A stretch of 64,000 nt of DNA from Methylotenera sp. (GCF_029946165.1 NZ_JAQSDZ010000005.1:124001-188000), one strand, 5' to 3'. Shown: positions 27,287 to 39,617, numbered from the stretch's first letter. Made by a program: numbers and translations. The notes: generated by a model not told the origin, from the letters alone.

Positions 27287-27361
27287 GTAGGAGGGGTTTG
27301 TAGCCCCGAAAGCAACGGTGAAAACATCCCGCAAAGATTCGCGGCTACAAGCCGCTCCTAC
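27287..27361. repeat. Intergenic palindromic repeat, GTAGGAG family
   Basis: Arms at 27287-27310 (GTAGGAGGGGTTTGTAGC...) and 27338-27361 (...GGCTACAAGCCGCTCCTAC), mostly complementary, with partial units at 27371-27393 and 27442-27455 (GTAGGAGGCACG, ACGCTCCTACAATG). The block 27243-27506 is otherwise non-coding; an open frame across it is repeat sequence, not a gene. Confidence 0.85.
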
Positions 27362-27506
27362 AATAGCGCAGGTAGGAGGCACGTCCAAGTGCCGATTATC
27401 GGTGGTGATATATACCACATTGTTTTTTGCGACCAGGATTACGCTCCTACAATGAAAACGTTAGGTGGCAATGCCATGCATGGGTGCGTGGGAATGACGG
27501 GGTTTA

Positions 27507-28424
27507 ATGTTGTTTTTAATTAAAAAACTATCAAGCTTAGCTACCGTCGTTTTTGGCGTATTGCTCCTCACATTTTTACTAATTCATTTGGTACCGGGTG
27601 ACCCCGTAGAAGTGATGCTGGGTGAATCTGCCAGCACAGCTGACCGTGCGGCTTTGCGAGCAGATTTGGGGCTAAATCAGCCGCTAGTTAAACAATTTGG
27701 CAGCTATTTAGTTAAGTTGTCGAATGGGGATTTTGGTAGCTCAATTCACACCAAAACACCGATTATCGAAACGATTAAGGCGCGTTATCCAGCCACAGTA
27801 AAACTTGCCGTACTGGCCTTGTTAATTGGTATTAGTATTGGTGTGCCAATGGGAATTTACGCCGCGCTTAAAGCAAATCATTGGCAAGATATTGTGGTGA
27901 CACTTGTCAGCGTGCGCCTTTCAGCCATGCCTGCGTTTTGGCTAGGGCCAATGCTTATGCTGATATTTGCCGTGTGGCTGGGTTGGTTGCCTGTGAGCGG
28001 TATGGATTCAAACGCTTCGATTATTTTGCCTGCGTTAACTTTAGGGTTTGGTTTAAGCGCAATACTGACGCGCATGACGCGCACCAGTCTGCTTGAAGTG
28101 CTGAATGACGATTATATTCGCACCGCACGCGCCAAAGGTTTAACTGAGAAAACGGTGATTTTACGCCATGCTTTGCGCGCGGCTTTATTGCCAATTATTA
28201 CCATTGTTGGCTTGCAAATGGGCAGTTTGCTGGCAGGTACAGTGATAACTGAAACCATTTTTTCGTGGGATGGCATCGGGCGCTTATTGGTAGAAAGCAT
28301 TGAAAAACGCGATTACCCCGTCACGCAAGCTTGCGTGCTGATGGTGGCATTGAGTTATGTGGTGGTGAACCTAGTGACAGACGTGCTATATAGACTTGCC
28401 GACCCGCGTGTAAAATTTGCTTAA
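27507..28424 (+). CDS. Peptide ABC transporter permease, DppB-like
   Basis: 305 residues, about six membrane helices. The N-terminal signature LTFLLIHLVPGDPVEVMLGE and the cytoplasmic EAA loop (DDYIRTARAKGLTEKTVILRHALRAALLP) are typical of DppB-type permeases. It forms the inner-membrane channel with the DppC-like protein encoded 5 bp downstream. A repeat block separates it from the L,D-transpeptidase gene upstream, which could affect co-transcription. Confidence 0.94.
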   Translation: MLFLIKKLSSLATVVFGVLLLTFLLIHLVPGDPVEVMLGESASTADRAALRADLGLNQPLVKQFGSYLVKLSNGDFGSSIHTKTPIIETIKARYPATVKLAVLALLIGISIGVPMGIYAALKANHWQDIVVTLVSVRLSAMPAFWLGPMLMLIFAVWLGWLPVSGMDSNASIILPALTLGFGLSAILTRMTRTSLLEVLNDDYIRTARAKGLTEKTVILRHALRAALLPIITIVGLQMGSLLAGTVITETIFSWDGIGRLLVESIEKRDYPVTQACVLMVALSYVVVNLVTDVLYRLADPRVKFA

Positions 28425-28429
28425 AAAGA

Positions 28430-29221
28430 ATGAAGAAATTTGCAACCACCATTTTGTTGTTCTGGCTCGCGGCGGTCTTGTTGGGGCGCTTGTTTCAGCT
28501 AAACCCCAATGCAATTAACTTAAATGCGATTTTAAGCACGCCAAGTTTTACCTATTTATTAGGCGCGGATGATTTAGGTCGTAGCGTATTGGCTCGGCTA
28601 TTACGCGGTGTTGAAGTGTCGTTTATGGTGTCTATCACCGTGACCGTCATCACCATGCTATTGGGCGTGTGTGTCGGCTTATTTGCAGGGTTTTATGGTG
28701 GTAAAGTTGACCGCGTTTTAATGCAAATAACCGACGTGTTTTTAGCCTTTCCAGGTATTTTGCTTGCGATTGCCTTCGCGGCGGTGTTAGGTCCAGGTTT
28801 GGTTAACTTGATGATTGCATTAAGCATCACTGGTTGGGTGAGCTACGCAAGGCTCACGCGCGGACAGGCGTTAGGGCTGCGTAATCGTCAACATGTATTG
28901 GCGGCTGAATCGCTTGGTGCCAGTGTGCCACGCTTGATTTTTAAGCATATTTTGCCATTACTCACGTCAATATTGGTAGTAGAGGCCACTTACAGCTTAG
29001 CTAGCGTAATGATTGCTGAAGCCAGTCTGTCTTTTCTTGGCTTAGGCATACAGGCGCCCAATGCCTCTTGGGGTGCCATGCTCCGCGATGGTGTGCGCTA
29101 TATGCTAATCGCGCCACATTATGTGTTAATAGTAGGATTAAGCTTGATGAGTTTGATTTTAGCGATTAACCTAGGCGGCGATTATTTACGTGATAAATTA
29201 GACGTAAGAATAGAACAGTAA
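28430..29221 (+). CDS. Peptide ABC transporter permease, DppC-like
   Basis: 263 residues with about five to six helices. Signature YLLGADDLGRSVLARLLRGVEVS near the start and the EAA loop (RQHVLAAESLGASVPRLIFKHILPLL). It is shorter at the N-terminus than E. coli DppC. It pairs with the preceding permease. The ATPases that would power the system are not in this window. Confidence 0.94.
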   Translation: MKKFATTILLFWLAAVLLGRLFQLNPNAINLNAILSTPSFTYLLGADDLGRSVLARLLRGVEVSFMVSITVTVITMLLGVCVGLFAGFYGGKVDRVLMQITDVFLAFPGILLAIAFAAVLGPGLVNLMIALSITGWVSYARLTRGQALGLRNRQHVLAAESLGASVPRLIFKHILPLLTSILVVEATYSLASVMIAEASLSFLGLGIQAPNASWGAMLRDGVRYMLIAPHYVLIVGLSLMSLILAINLGGDYLRDKLDVRIEQ

Positions 29222-29257
29222 AAATATTATGGAAAAAATAGATTTTAAAAGGTAAAT

Positions 29258-30304
29258 ATGTCATTAGGTCCTATTATGTTGGATGTGGTTGGTACAGTGC
29301 TTACTGCGGAAGATATTCGCCGTTTGCAACATCCATTGGTGGGCGGTGTTATTTTATTTAAGCGTAATTATGAAAATAACGCACAATTAGATGCCCTCAC
29401 AGCTAGCATTCATGCGGTTCGCCAGCCACCTCTTTTGATCGCCGTGGACCATGAAGGTGGTCGCGTACAGCGCTTTAGAGACGGCTTTACCAAAATTCCA
29501 CCCATGCGCGAGTTTGGTAAAATTTGGGATACTCATCCGAAAAAAGCCAAAGAATTAGCGGTGGAAGCGGGCTGGATTTTAGCTGCTGAATTACGTGCGC
29601 ACGGCATTGATTTTAGCTTCACACCCGTGCTGGACATGGATTACGGCGATAGCTTAGTGATTGGCGATAGGGCATTTCACCTTAACCCACAAGCCATTAA
29701 CGATTTAGCTTTTTCCTTAATGCAAGGCCTTAAAAAGGGCGGCATGGCGGCGGTGGGTAAGCACTTTCCAGGTCATGGTTTTGTCACGGCTGACTCGCAC
29801 GTGAGCATGCCAGTGGACGAGCGTGAGTTTGACCAAATTGCTCAAAATGATATGCAACCATTCAGAATGCTGATTGATGACGGCATTCAAGCGATTATGC
29901 CTGCTCATGTGATTTATTCTAAAGTGGATGATAAGCCCGCTGGTTTTTCACCTAAATGGTTGCAAAAAGTATTGAGAGAACGCCTTGGCTTTAATGGCGT
30001 AATCTTTAGCGATGATTTGAGTATGGAAGCAGCAACCGCGGGGGGCGATGTGACTACACGCGCGTTAGCTGCTTTAAATGCAGGCTGTGACATGGTGCTA
30101 CTATGCAATCAACCTGCGATGGCGGACGAGCTGTTAGCTAATCTCAAATGGACAATTTCAGCGCAAAGTATTGCAAGGCTGGCGCGCATGCATGGGCAAC
30201 GGCATCCGTTAAATTTAGATCAACTGCATGAAAGTGCGGATTTTGTAAAAGCGGTACATCAAGTGGCGCTTGTAGGTAAATCAGAAGGCGAGTTGTTTGC
30301 TTAG
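29258..30304 (+). CDS. nagZ: Beta-N-acetylhexosaminidase
   Basis: 348 residues, glycoside hydrolase family 3. The NagZ signature KHFPGHG (168-174) with the following HVSMPVDER loop, and the nucleophile region FSDDLSMEAA (250-259), are intact. It is cytoplasmic and removes GlcNAc from anhydro-muropeptides in peptidoglycan recycling; the length (E. coli 341) is normal. It lies 36 bp after the peptide permeases, which supports a murein-recycling role for that transporter. Confidence 0.97.
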   Translation: MSLGPIMLDVVGTVLTAEDIRRLQHPLVGGVILFKRNYENNAQLDALTASIHAVRQPPLLIAVDHEGGRVQRFRDGFTKIPPMREFGKIWDTHPKKAKELAVEAGWILAAELRAHGIDFSFTPVLDMDYGDSLVIGDRAFHLNPQAINDLAFSLMQGLKKGGMAAVGKHFPGHGFVTADSHVSMPVDEREFDQIAQNDMQPFRMLIDDGIQAIMPAHVIYSKVDDKPAGFSPKWLQKVLRERLGFNGVIFSDDLSMEAATAGGDVTTRALAALNAGCDMVLLCNQPAMADELLANLKWTISAQSIARLARMHGQRHPLNLDQLHESADFVKAVHQVALVGKSEGELFA

Positions 30305-30441
30305 GTCTTTTTGCTTAGTTTAAAGTTTAACTATTTTAGCCATCATTAATTTGTAACAATTTATCTCTTGAAACTTATTAACTTAAACGCTATCTTAGCG
30401 TATGTAGTGATTTAGTTTTTTATTACTTAAAGGAATTCACA

Positions 30442-31128
30442 ATGTTTGACAATACACCTGTTTTAGGTCGTTCAGAATCAGCGCAACTGGCTACCAATAA
30501 AGTATTGCGCAACACTTACGCAATGCTGAGCTTAACCATGATCCCAACTGTAATTGGTGCATTCATAGGGATGAGCCTTGATTTTAGTATTATCGCGCTT
30601 CATCCATTTATCGCATTTGGTGTGTTTATGGCAGTAACGATTGGTATGCAATCTGCAATTATTGCGAACCGTAATAGTGGTTTGGGTATCGTACTACTAT
30701 TGGCTTACACATTCTTGCTTGGTGTCATGTTAGGGCCATTATTGCAACATGCCTTACACCTACGTAACGGTGGGCAGTTAGTTGGCTTAGCAGCGGCGGG
30801 TACTGGTATTATCTTTTTAACTTTAGCTGGTATCGCAAGTACTACAAAGAGAGATTTTAGTTTCTTAGGCAAGTTCTTAGTGATAGGTGTGGTCATCGTC
30901 TTTTTAGCGATTATTGCCAACCTATTCTTACAAATTCCAGCATTATCATTGACGATTTCAGCAGTATTTATTTTGATCTCATCTGGCTTTATTCTGTATC
31001 AAATTAATCAAATCGTACGTGGTGGTGAAACAAATTACGTGATGGCAACATTGACACTTTTCATTAGCATCTACAATATATTCAGTAATTTATTGAGTAT
31101 TTTGATGTCATTTGGTGGTAACGACTAA
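30442..31128 (+). CDS. Bax inhibitor-1 (YccA/YbhL) family membrane protein
   Basis: 228 residues with seven predicted membrane helices and the family motifs NKVLRNTYAMLS at the start and TLTLFISIYNIFSNLLSILMSFGGND at the end. Bacterial relatives include YccA, which binds and restrains the FtsH protease. The strong AAAGGAATT ribosome site and following terminator show a monocistronic gene. Which member of the family it is cannot be settled from sequence alone. Confidence 0.92.
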   Translation: MFDNTPVLGRSESAQLATNKVLRNTYAMLSLTMIPTVIGAFIGMSLDFSIIALHPFIAFGVFMAVTIGMQSAIIANRNSGLGIVLLLAYTFLLGVMLGPLLQHALHLRNGGQLVGLAAAGTGIIFLTLAGIASTTKRDFSFLGKFLVIGVVIVFLAIIANLFLQIPALSLTISAVFILISSGFILYQINQIVRGGETNYVMATLTLFISIYNIFSNLLSILMSFGGND

Positions 31129-31164
31129 ATTTGAACTAGTCTTTTAATTAAGTGTTATCCCAAT

Positions 31165-31189
31165 AAAAACCCGCGAAATGCGGGTTTTT

Positions 31190-31191
<2 letters not shown>
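31165..31191. terminator. Bidirectional terminator between the BI-1 gene and tadA
   Basis: Stem AAACCCGC / GCGGGTTT (31167-31174, 31180-31187) with GAAAT loop and a T run on the plus strand; A residues on the other side serve the minus-strand tadA, whose stop is at 31190. Confidence 0.9.
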
Positions 31192-33704
<2,513 letters not shown>

Positions 33705-33705
<1 letters not shown>

Positions 33706-34688
33706 TACATGAGCGCCAGCGCAGTTAAACATTGGTGATAATGAGCAGCGCCACTATTGGGTTGAATGCTGTGTTGCGGTAAACGTAGGCCGTATTTTAG
33801 CTGTTGAGCATCTGCATCTACTAACCAGCGCGTGAGTTGGCTGATGCGTAATTCAATATTGTTGCCTGTTGTAGCATTAAAGTCTAACCACAAAGTAGAG
33901 CTAGCCTCCCCCTGAAACTGCTTAACCAGCATACCTTGTTCTCGTGAAGAGGCTTTCCAATCAATACGCTTAGGCGAATCACCAAATTGATAATTGAGAT
34001 GCCCAGCAAAGTCATCATCACCTTGGGTAGTTGATAATTGCCCAGTGGCGCCATCGGTATCTGCACTAGGGAGTATTTGGCTGCGTAAGCTGGGGTGCGG
34101 ATATATCAGACATTGATTTTCCGTTTCAGCATATGCCCAAACATGAAATAGCGACACAGGAAATTCAGTACTTAAAGTAATGCGTGGCGCTTTGAGCCAA
34201 CCACGTTTTTGGCTAGGTAAAGATAGTCTAAATGTACTTTCACCAAGTGCTGGGATATCTTGAATGTCAGACTCTTTATCTGCGAACGCTGCAAAAATAC
34301 TATAACGAGCGCGGTTGCTATCATCAATAACGTTGAATTCAAATACTGCTTGCTCGCCCGCAAATACAGGGTTCGCGCGTTTGGCTTCAATTTTTAAATT
34401 AGCTAAATTACGCCAAGTATGTAGCATGCCAATTAACCCTAATCCAGCCAATAAAAACGTGATGGCAAAACCTAAGCTAATTGAATAATTGATAGAGCCA
34501 GTCAGTAGGCCTATTAACAACAAACCATACAGCCAGCCAAATCTAGTAGGCAATATGTAAATATGTCTGCGGCTTAAAGTTGTCGTTGAATCTATGGCGA
34601 TTGCCGTGCGAAACCAAGTTTTTGGTGAGTTGAGTTTGAAGTCAGGTTTAAGACTGGTGTCACTCGAAAGGTTTAAGCCTTTTGCCAT
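33705..34688 (-). CDS. DUF58 protein
   Basis: 327 residues with two N-terminal membrane helices (about 47-90) and a C-terminal DUF58 core marked by GDSPKRIDWKASSREQGMLVKQF (about residues 233-255). DUF58 proteins are usually encoded with MoxR ATPases and are thought to act with them in protein complex assembly. It lies 21 bp after moxR and overlaps the TgpA gene. Confidence 0.92.
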
Positions 34689-34709
34689 ATTGAATGCGGA
34701 TTAAAAAGC

Positions 34710-35618
34710 TTAAACAGCAACAGACTTGAGCAGTTGGGCGATATTGTCTACGCTGCCTGTCAATGTAATATTACTGACCAACCGGTGACCCGCCACGCTA
34801 GGTAAAATGCTTTGAATGTCTTCTGGAATGACATGGTCACGACCATCCAACATTGCCCATGCTTGTGCACATTGTTTTAAACTCAAGCCCGCACGTGGTG
34901 AAAGCCCTGCATTGAATTGTGCAGATTGTCTTGTGTATTTCAGTATGGCTTGCAAGTAATCTAGCAATGCATCCGACACATGAATGTCATGACAAGCACT
35001 TTGTAGCGCTTGTAATTGTGTGGCATCAATCACTGGGCTTAATTTTGCTAGTTGTTCGCGACCGCCATTGCTTTGTAATAGTTGGCGTTCAGAAGCGGCA
35101 TCTGGGTAATTAATGGTAATGCGCATCAAAAAGCGGTCTAGCTGAGATTCTGGTAATGCAAAAGTACCGATTTGTGAACTGGGGTTTTGTGTGGCAATCA
35201 CAAAAAATGGTTGGGGTAGGGTATAAGTAACAGCATCTATCGTCACTTGAGCTTCTTCCATCACTTCAAGTAATGCGCTTTGCGTTTTTGGGGTTGCACG
35301 ATTAATTTCATCGGCTAATAAAACATTAGTAAATATTGGCCCAGGGTGAAATTTGAAGTTAGCTGTGTTTCTATCGTATACAGACACACCCAATACGTCG
35401 GCAGGTAGTAAGTCGCTGGTGAATTGCACTCGTTGAAATTGTAACCCCAGCACTTGCGCCAGCGTATGTGCCAAGGTGGTTTTGCCCATGCCAGGCAAAT
35501 CTTCTATGAGTAAATGCCCCTTAGCCAAGATGCAGGCTAGGGCAAGTTTGATTTGCTGCTGTTTACCTAAAATGACTTCGCTAGTTTTGGCAATAATGGC
35601 ATCTGTGATTTTTTTCAT
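34710..35618 (-). CDS. MoxR-type AAA+ ATPase
   Basis: 302 residues. Walker A GMGKTT (43-48), Walker B LLADEINR, sensor 1 ATQNP, and the SPRAGLSL sensor 2 region are intact. MoxR ATPases assist maturation of complexes or von Willebrand-type proteins. It is first in the MoxR-DUF58-TgpA operon. Confidence 0.95.
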   Translation of the reverse strand: MKKITDAIIAKTSEVILGKQQQIKLALACILAKGHLLIEDLPGMGKTTLAHTLAQVLGLQFQRVQFTSDLLPADVLGVSVYDRNTANFKFHPGPIFTNVLLADEINRATPKTQSALLEVMEEAQVTIDAVTYTLPQPFFVIATQNPSSQIGTFALPESQLDRFLMRITINYPDAASERQLLQSNGGREQLAKLSPVIDATQLQALQSACHDIHVSDALLDYLQAILKYTRQSAQFNAGLSPRAGLSLKQCAQAWAMLDGRDHVIPEDIQSILPSVAGHRLVSNITLTGSVDNIAQLLKSVAV

Positions 35619-35791
35619 GTGCGTAATTCATAAAACGAATTTAAAGCATTATGATACAGATAAAGCTTGGTGAAAGCTTAGGGGGAGGGCTGTTTAATCT
35701 GTAAATATGGTTTCTTGCGTGGCTTTAGAGCTACTAATTTGAACCTGATACAGCAGTTACCATTCTTGAAACTAGATTAGCTACTCTTTGC

Positions 35792-36694
35792 TTACATCAA
35801 TAGTTCGTCTAAAGTCAGTTGTTTCAATTTTTCAATTAACCATTGCTGGGCTTTACCACCTTTATTATGCCAAGCCAGATAACTAGTGACTTTTGGTTTA
35901 GGTTCAGCAACCGCTTTTATTACCAATTCGCCAGTAGCTACATGGCGTTCAGCCATTCTAACTGGTAAGTATCCTATTCCCAAGCCTGCTATTTGTGCTT
36001 GTAGTTTAGCTTGTATGTCTGGCACTGACAATACTTCCTGCCCCGTAATAATACCTGAGGTCTTAGGCTCAAGGTTGCGTGAGCTGTCTGTGGTAGAAAC
36101 TGCACGATATTGCTTAAGGTCTATGTTTTGTAACGGCTCTGTCGCTGTTGCTAATGGATGATTGGCGGCAACTGCATAATGAAATTCCATAATGCCAATC
36201 GCTTTAGTGCTGTAACTACCCGCATGAGGGCCATCACCTGATGCGCCTACTGAAATCGCAGCACGACCCGATACTAAGGCGTGCCAACTTCCACCGCTAA
36301 CTTCGCGAATTACTTTTAGGCGTGTACCAAAATTTTGTAAGTAGAATTCATCTATCACCTTATAAAGCGCATCTAATTTAAATAGCTCGCTTATAGCAAT
36401 AGTAAGTTCAGTTTCTACGCCGCTGGCGACTAGCTTCACATGAGACTCAAGCTCACCCGCCGCATTAAGCAAGTAACGGCCCTCGCGTAGCAGTTCTGTG
36501 CCGGCTTCAGTTAGTTCCGCCCTATGTCCGCTGCGGTTAAATAAAGCCACACCTAAATCTTGCTCTAACTTGCGTATGGTATAAGTAATAGCCGACGGAA
36601 CACGGAATAATGACGCAGCTGCAGCGGCAAAACTTCCTTTGCTAGCAATGGCGTCTAGGACCTCTAATGACTCTAAAGATATTTTGGTAGGCAT
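35792..36694 (-). CDS. LysR-family transcription regulator
   Basis: 300 residues. N-terminal helix-turn-helix (about 5-62; AAAASLFRVPSAITYTIRKLEQDLG) and a periplasmic-binding-like effector domain (about 88-295). It is divergent from yceI across a 516-bp gap. LysR proteins often regulate the divergent gene; the YceI, old-yellow-enzyme and nitroreductase genes may be targets, which would suit a response to electrophiles. That target set is inference. Confidence 0.94.
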   Translation of the reverse strand: MPTKISLESLEVLDAIASKGSFAAAAASLFRVPSAITYTIRKLEQDLGVALFNRSGHRAELTEAGTELLREGRYLLNAAGELESHVKLVASGVETELTIAISELFKLDALYKVIDEFYLQNFGTRLKVIREVSGGSWHALVSGRAAISVGASGDGPHAGSYSTKAIGIMEFHYAVAANHPLATATEPLQNIDLKQYRAVSTTDSSRNLEPKTSGIITGQEVLSVPDIQAKLQAQIAGLGIGYLPVRMAERHVATGELVIKAVAEPKPKVTSYLAWHNKGGKAQQWLIEKLKQLTLDELLM

Positions 36695-37210
36695 GGTATT
36701 TATTATAATAGTTGAATGTAATAGTTGGAAAGCGTTATTTTAATCAAATACTTTGAATTTAATGGTACTTTATAACTCGAAATAACTTTTTAAATAGGCT
36801 CAATAGCGGCTTATTAGTTATTTGTTCAGTTTTTTTTTATTGAAAAAATTAAAAGTAAATGTTTTTAATCAATATAAAAATATTTTTTTTATGAATTAAA
36901 TATGCATAAACCAAGGATAAACAACGCTACACAATGAAAATCTCATTTAAATTTAAGGTTCATCTGTATTGGTTAAAACAAATATCGCTCATTTTTTAGG
37001 GTTTATTTTGACAACCGAACTCTTAATTAATCAGTATTACTTAATAAACTTTTAGTTTAGGCTGGTAAGATAAACATAAGGTGTTGGTTTATGCCAGCCA
37101 AAAACGTAAATTATTTCCGCTCTTGCAACAGCAATGAACCTCGACCTATAACAGCTTGTCGAATTACGTTAAAATGGTTTTCCTGAGGCTGATCAACTAA
37201 TGACTTTAGC
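36695..37210. other. AT-rich 516-bp intergenic region
   Basis: Between LysR and yceI. It is very AT-rich (runs of T and A near 36830-36890) and holds no credible gene. A hairpin lies at 37060-37099. It presumably contains both divergent promoters; no clear -35/-10 pair was identified. Confidence 0.6.
37060..37099. repeat. Bipartite inverted repeat upstream of yceI
   Basis: GGCTGG (37060-37065) pairs with CCAGCC (37094-37099), and inside it ATAAAC (37070-37075) pairs with GTTTAT (37087-37092). No T tract follows. It could be a regulator site or a leader-RNA structure. Confidence 0.6.
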
Positions 37211-37831
37211 ATGAAAAAATACATATTAAACATATTGGTTTTACTCGCGACACTGATAGTCTCTAGCTTAACTTTGGCCGATAATGATACCTATCGCATT
37301 GATAAAACCCATAGCTTTGCGAATTGGACGATTCGTCATGTCGCTTCTAAAACCGCTGGGACTTTTAGCGATGTTAGCGGTAAGCTGAAGATTGATTCAA
37401 CTAATTTAGCTAACTGCACAGTCACGGCGAAAATAAATGTTCTGAGTGTTAACTCCAGCCATGCTAAGCGAGATGAGAATATCAAAAAAGAAGCGTATTT
37501 AGATGTAGTAAAATTTAATCAAATGACATTTGTTAGTACAAAAGTCACCCCTAGTAACGATTCCGCTACTGCTAGCACCGAAGGTGTATTGACTGGAAAT
37601 TTCACCATGCATGGTGTGACAAAAGAAATATCGTTTCCCTTTAAAATTTTAGGTTTTGGTTCAGATCCATGGGGTGGCAATCGTGTGGGCATTGAAGCCC
37701 ATACCTTAATTAAAGCCTCGGACTATGGATTTGGCTGGGCAAGTAAACCTGATGCGCCTATTGGCGACGACATTGAAGTAACCCTATTAATAGAGGGTGT
37801 TAAACAGCCAGCTGAGATTATTTTCAAGTAA
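37211..37831 (+). CDS. YceI family periplasmic protein
   Basis: 206 residues with a signal peptide (cut near TLA-DND). The mature protein shows the YceI lipocalin-like pattern: DKTHSFANWTIRHVASKTAGTFSDVSGKL, then HAKRDENIKKEAYLDVVKFNQMTF and GNFTMHGVTKEISFPFKI. YceI proteins bind isoprenoid or amphiphilic molecules; a role in polyisoprenoid storage is known for a thermophile relative. Start has no strong ribosome site. Confidence 0.93.
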   Translation: MKKYILNILVLLATLIVSSLTLADNDTYRIDKTHSFANWTIRHVASKTAGTFSDVSGKLKIDSTNLANCTVTAKINVLSVNSSHAKRDENIKKEAYLDVVKFNQMTFVSTKVTPSNDSATASTEGVLTGNFTMHGVTKEISFPFKILGFGSDPWGGNRVGIEAHTLIKASDYGFGWASKPDAPIGDDIEVTLLIEGVKQPAEIIFK

Positions 37832-37916
37832 GCATAATTCAATATCGACCTTGATTCAGTAATAAGCTCTGCGTAAATTTATATCGCACAATCACAGTAA
37901 TAATATGGAGAAACAT

Positions 37917-38996
37917 ATGGCATTAGATTTATTTAGTCCTATCAATTTGGGTTCAATAACACTTAACAATAGAGTGGTGATGGCCCCATTGACGCGTAAT
38001 AGAGCGGGTGAGGGTGGCGTACCGCAAGCAATTAACGTGGACTATTACGAACAACGTGCGACAGCAGGTTTAATCATTACAGAAGCTACGCCGATTTCAA
38101 GCATGGCGCACGGTTACCCAGCTTTGCCAGGAATTTATACAGATGCACAAGTTGCGGGCTGGAAAAAAATCACTGATGCAGTTCATGCTAAAGGTGGGAG
38201 AATCGTTTTGCAATTGTGGCATGTAGGCCGAATTTCGCATCCGAGTTTATTGCCAAATGGCGCGCTACCAGTTGCACCTTCAGCCATCAAGCCAGAAGGT
38301 AAAGCCTTTACATATCAAGGTTTGGTGGATTTTGTGGCACCTCGCGCACTAGATGTAAGTGAGCTTTCAGGCATAGTGGCAGATTATGTACATGCTACTC
38401 AATGCTCCTTGGCTGCGGGTTTTGATGGTGTGGAAATACATGCAGCCAATGGCTATTTGTTAGACCAGTTTTTACGTGATGGTACCAATAAACGCACTGA
38501 TAATTACGGCGGTAGCATTGAGAATCGAGCTCGATTATTGATGGAAGTGACCAGAGCAGTTGTTGCAGTAGCTGGGTCAGACAAAGTCGGTATTCGAATC
38601 TCACCTGTTAACCCGTTCAATGATATGCAGGACAGCAATCCACAAGCACTATTTAACTATGTAGCAGACGCCTTAAATCAATTTAACCTTGCCTACTTGC
38701 ATGTATTAGAGGGAGGTATTCATGGTGGTGGAATAGCGGATCCATTTGATTTTGCAGCTTTACGTCAGTTGTTCAAAGGCGCTTACATTGCTAATCTAGG
38801 GTATGACAAAGTGCGCGGTAACGCAGCAATCGCAGGCGGTCATGCTGACGCGATTGCTTACGGCGTACCATTTATCGCTAATCCAGATTTAGTGCAACGT
38901 TATAAAACAAATGCCGTACTTAATGAGGCAGATTCAAATACATTTTATGGCGGAAGCGAAAAAGGTTACACTGATTATCCTTTTTTAAACGCCTAG
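37917..38996 (+). CDS. Old-yellow-enzyme family alkene reductase
   Basis: 359 residues from the ATG at 37917, with GGAG at the correct distance; an in-frame ATG at 37905 precedes it. FMN-binding barrel with the family motifs LWHVGRISH, AAGFDGVEIHAANGYLLDQFL (with the catalytic His-Ala-Ala-Asn) and NRTDNYGGSIENRARL-like (KRTDNYGGSIENR). These enzymes reduce activated alkenes, nitro compounds and nitrate esters with NAD(P)H (NemA-like). A nitroreductase follows 18 bp later, implying a detoxification pair. Confidence 0.95.
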   Translation: MALDLFSPINLGSITLNNRVVMAPLTRNRAGEGGVPQAINVDYYEQRATAGLIITEATPISSMAHGYPALPGIYTDAQVAGWKKITDAVHAKGGRIVLQLWHVGRISHPSLLPNGALPVAPSAIKPEGKAFTYQGLVDFVAPRALDVSELSGIVADYVHATQCSLAAGFDGVEIHAANGYLLDQFLRDGTNKRTDNYGGSIENRARLLMEVTRAVVAVAGSDKVGIRISPVNPFNDMQDSNPQALFNYVADALNQFNLAYLHVLEGGIHGGGIADPFDFAALRQLFKGAYIANLGYDKVRGNAAIAGGHADAIAYGVPFIANPDLVQRYKTNAVLNEADSNTFYGGSEKGYTDYPFLNA

Positions 38997-39014
38997 TTTG
39001 GAGCAGAAACCTAC

Positions 39015-39617
39015 ATGCACAACCCAGCAAACACCCAAGTCAACATTGATGAAACCCTAGCTAATCGCTGGAGCGGTCGTGCTTACGATGCAAATAAATC
39101 AGTTAGTACGGAACAGATTACTGCACTGCTTGAAGCTGCTCGTTGGGCACCATCATGCTTTGGTGATCAACCATGGCGCTTTGTTGTTTGGGATAAAAAT
39201 ACCGATACACCTGCTTGGCAACAGGCGTTTGATTGCTTGGCACCAAGCAATCAAACTTGGGTAAAAGATGGTTCGGTACTTTTATTAGTGTGTGCGGATA
39301 GCTTGTTTAATCATAATCAACAGCCAAATCGTTGGGCGCAATATGATACAGGTGCCGCTGCCGAAAACTTGTGTTTACAAGCCTCAAGTATGGGTTTGAT
39401 GGCGCATCAAATGGGTGGTTTTAATGCAGATTTGGCGCGTGAAAAATTTAGTATTCCAGCGCAATTCACGCCGATGGCGATGGTTTGCGTTGGTTATGCT
39501 GCAGACATTGCAACAGTCACTGGCGAAGCATTAGCACGTGAGACTGCACCACGCTCACGTCGCCTATTGAATGAGTTGTTTTTTGCGGGTAGTTGGGGTC
39601 AGCCTATTAATAAATAG
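39015..39617 (+). CDS. Nitroreductase family protein
   Basis: 200 residues. N-terminal RWSGRAYDANKSVS and EAARWAPSCFGDQPWRFVVW match FMN-binding nitroreductases; the GAAAENLCLQASSMGLMAHQMGGF helix is also typical. It probably transfers hydride from NAD(P)H to nitro or quinone substrates. It is co-transcribed with the old-yellow-enzyme. Confidence 0.94.
   Translation: MHNPANTQVNIDETLANRWSGRAYDANKSVSTEQITALLEAARWAPSCFGDQPWRFVVWDKNTDTPAWQQAFDCLAPSNQTWVKDGSVLLLVCADSLFNHNQQPNRWAQYDTGAAAENLCLQASSMGLMAHQMGGFNADLAREKFSIPAQFTPMAMVCVGYAADIATVTGEALARETAPRSRRLLNELFFAGSWGQPINK

Noticed and set aside
27239-27523. Open frame of 94 codons on the plus strand
   Set aside because: It runs through the palindromic repeat block, has no family pattern and overlaps the next gene; not a gene.
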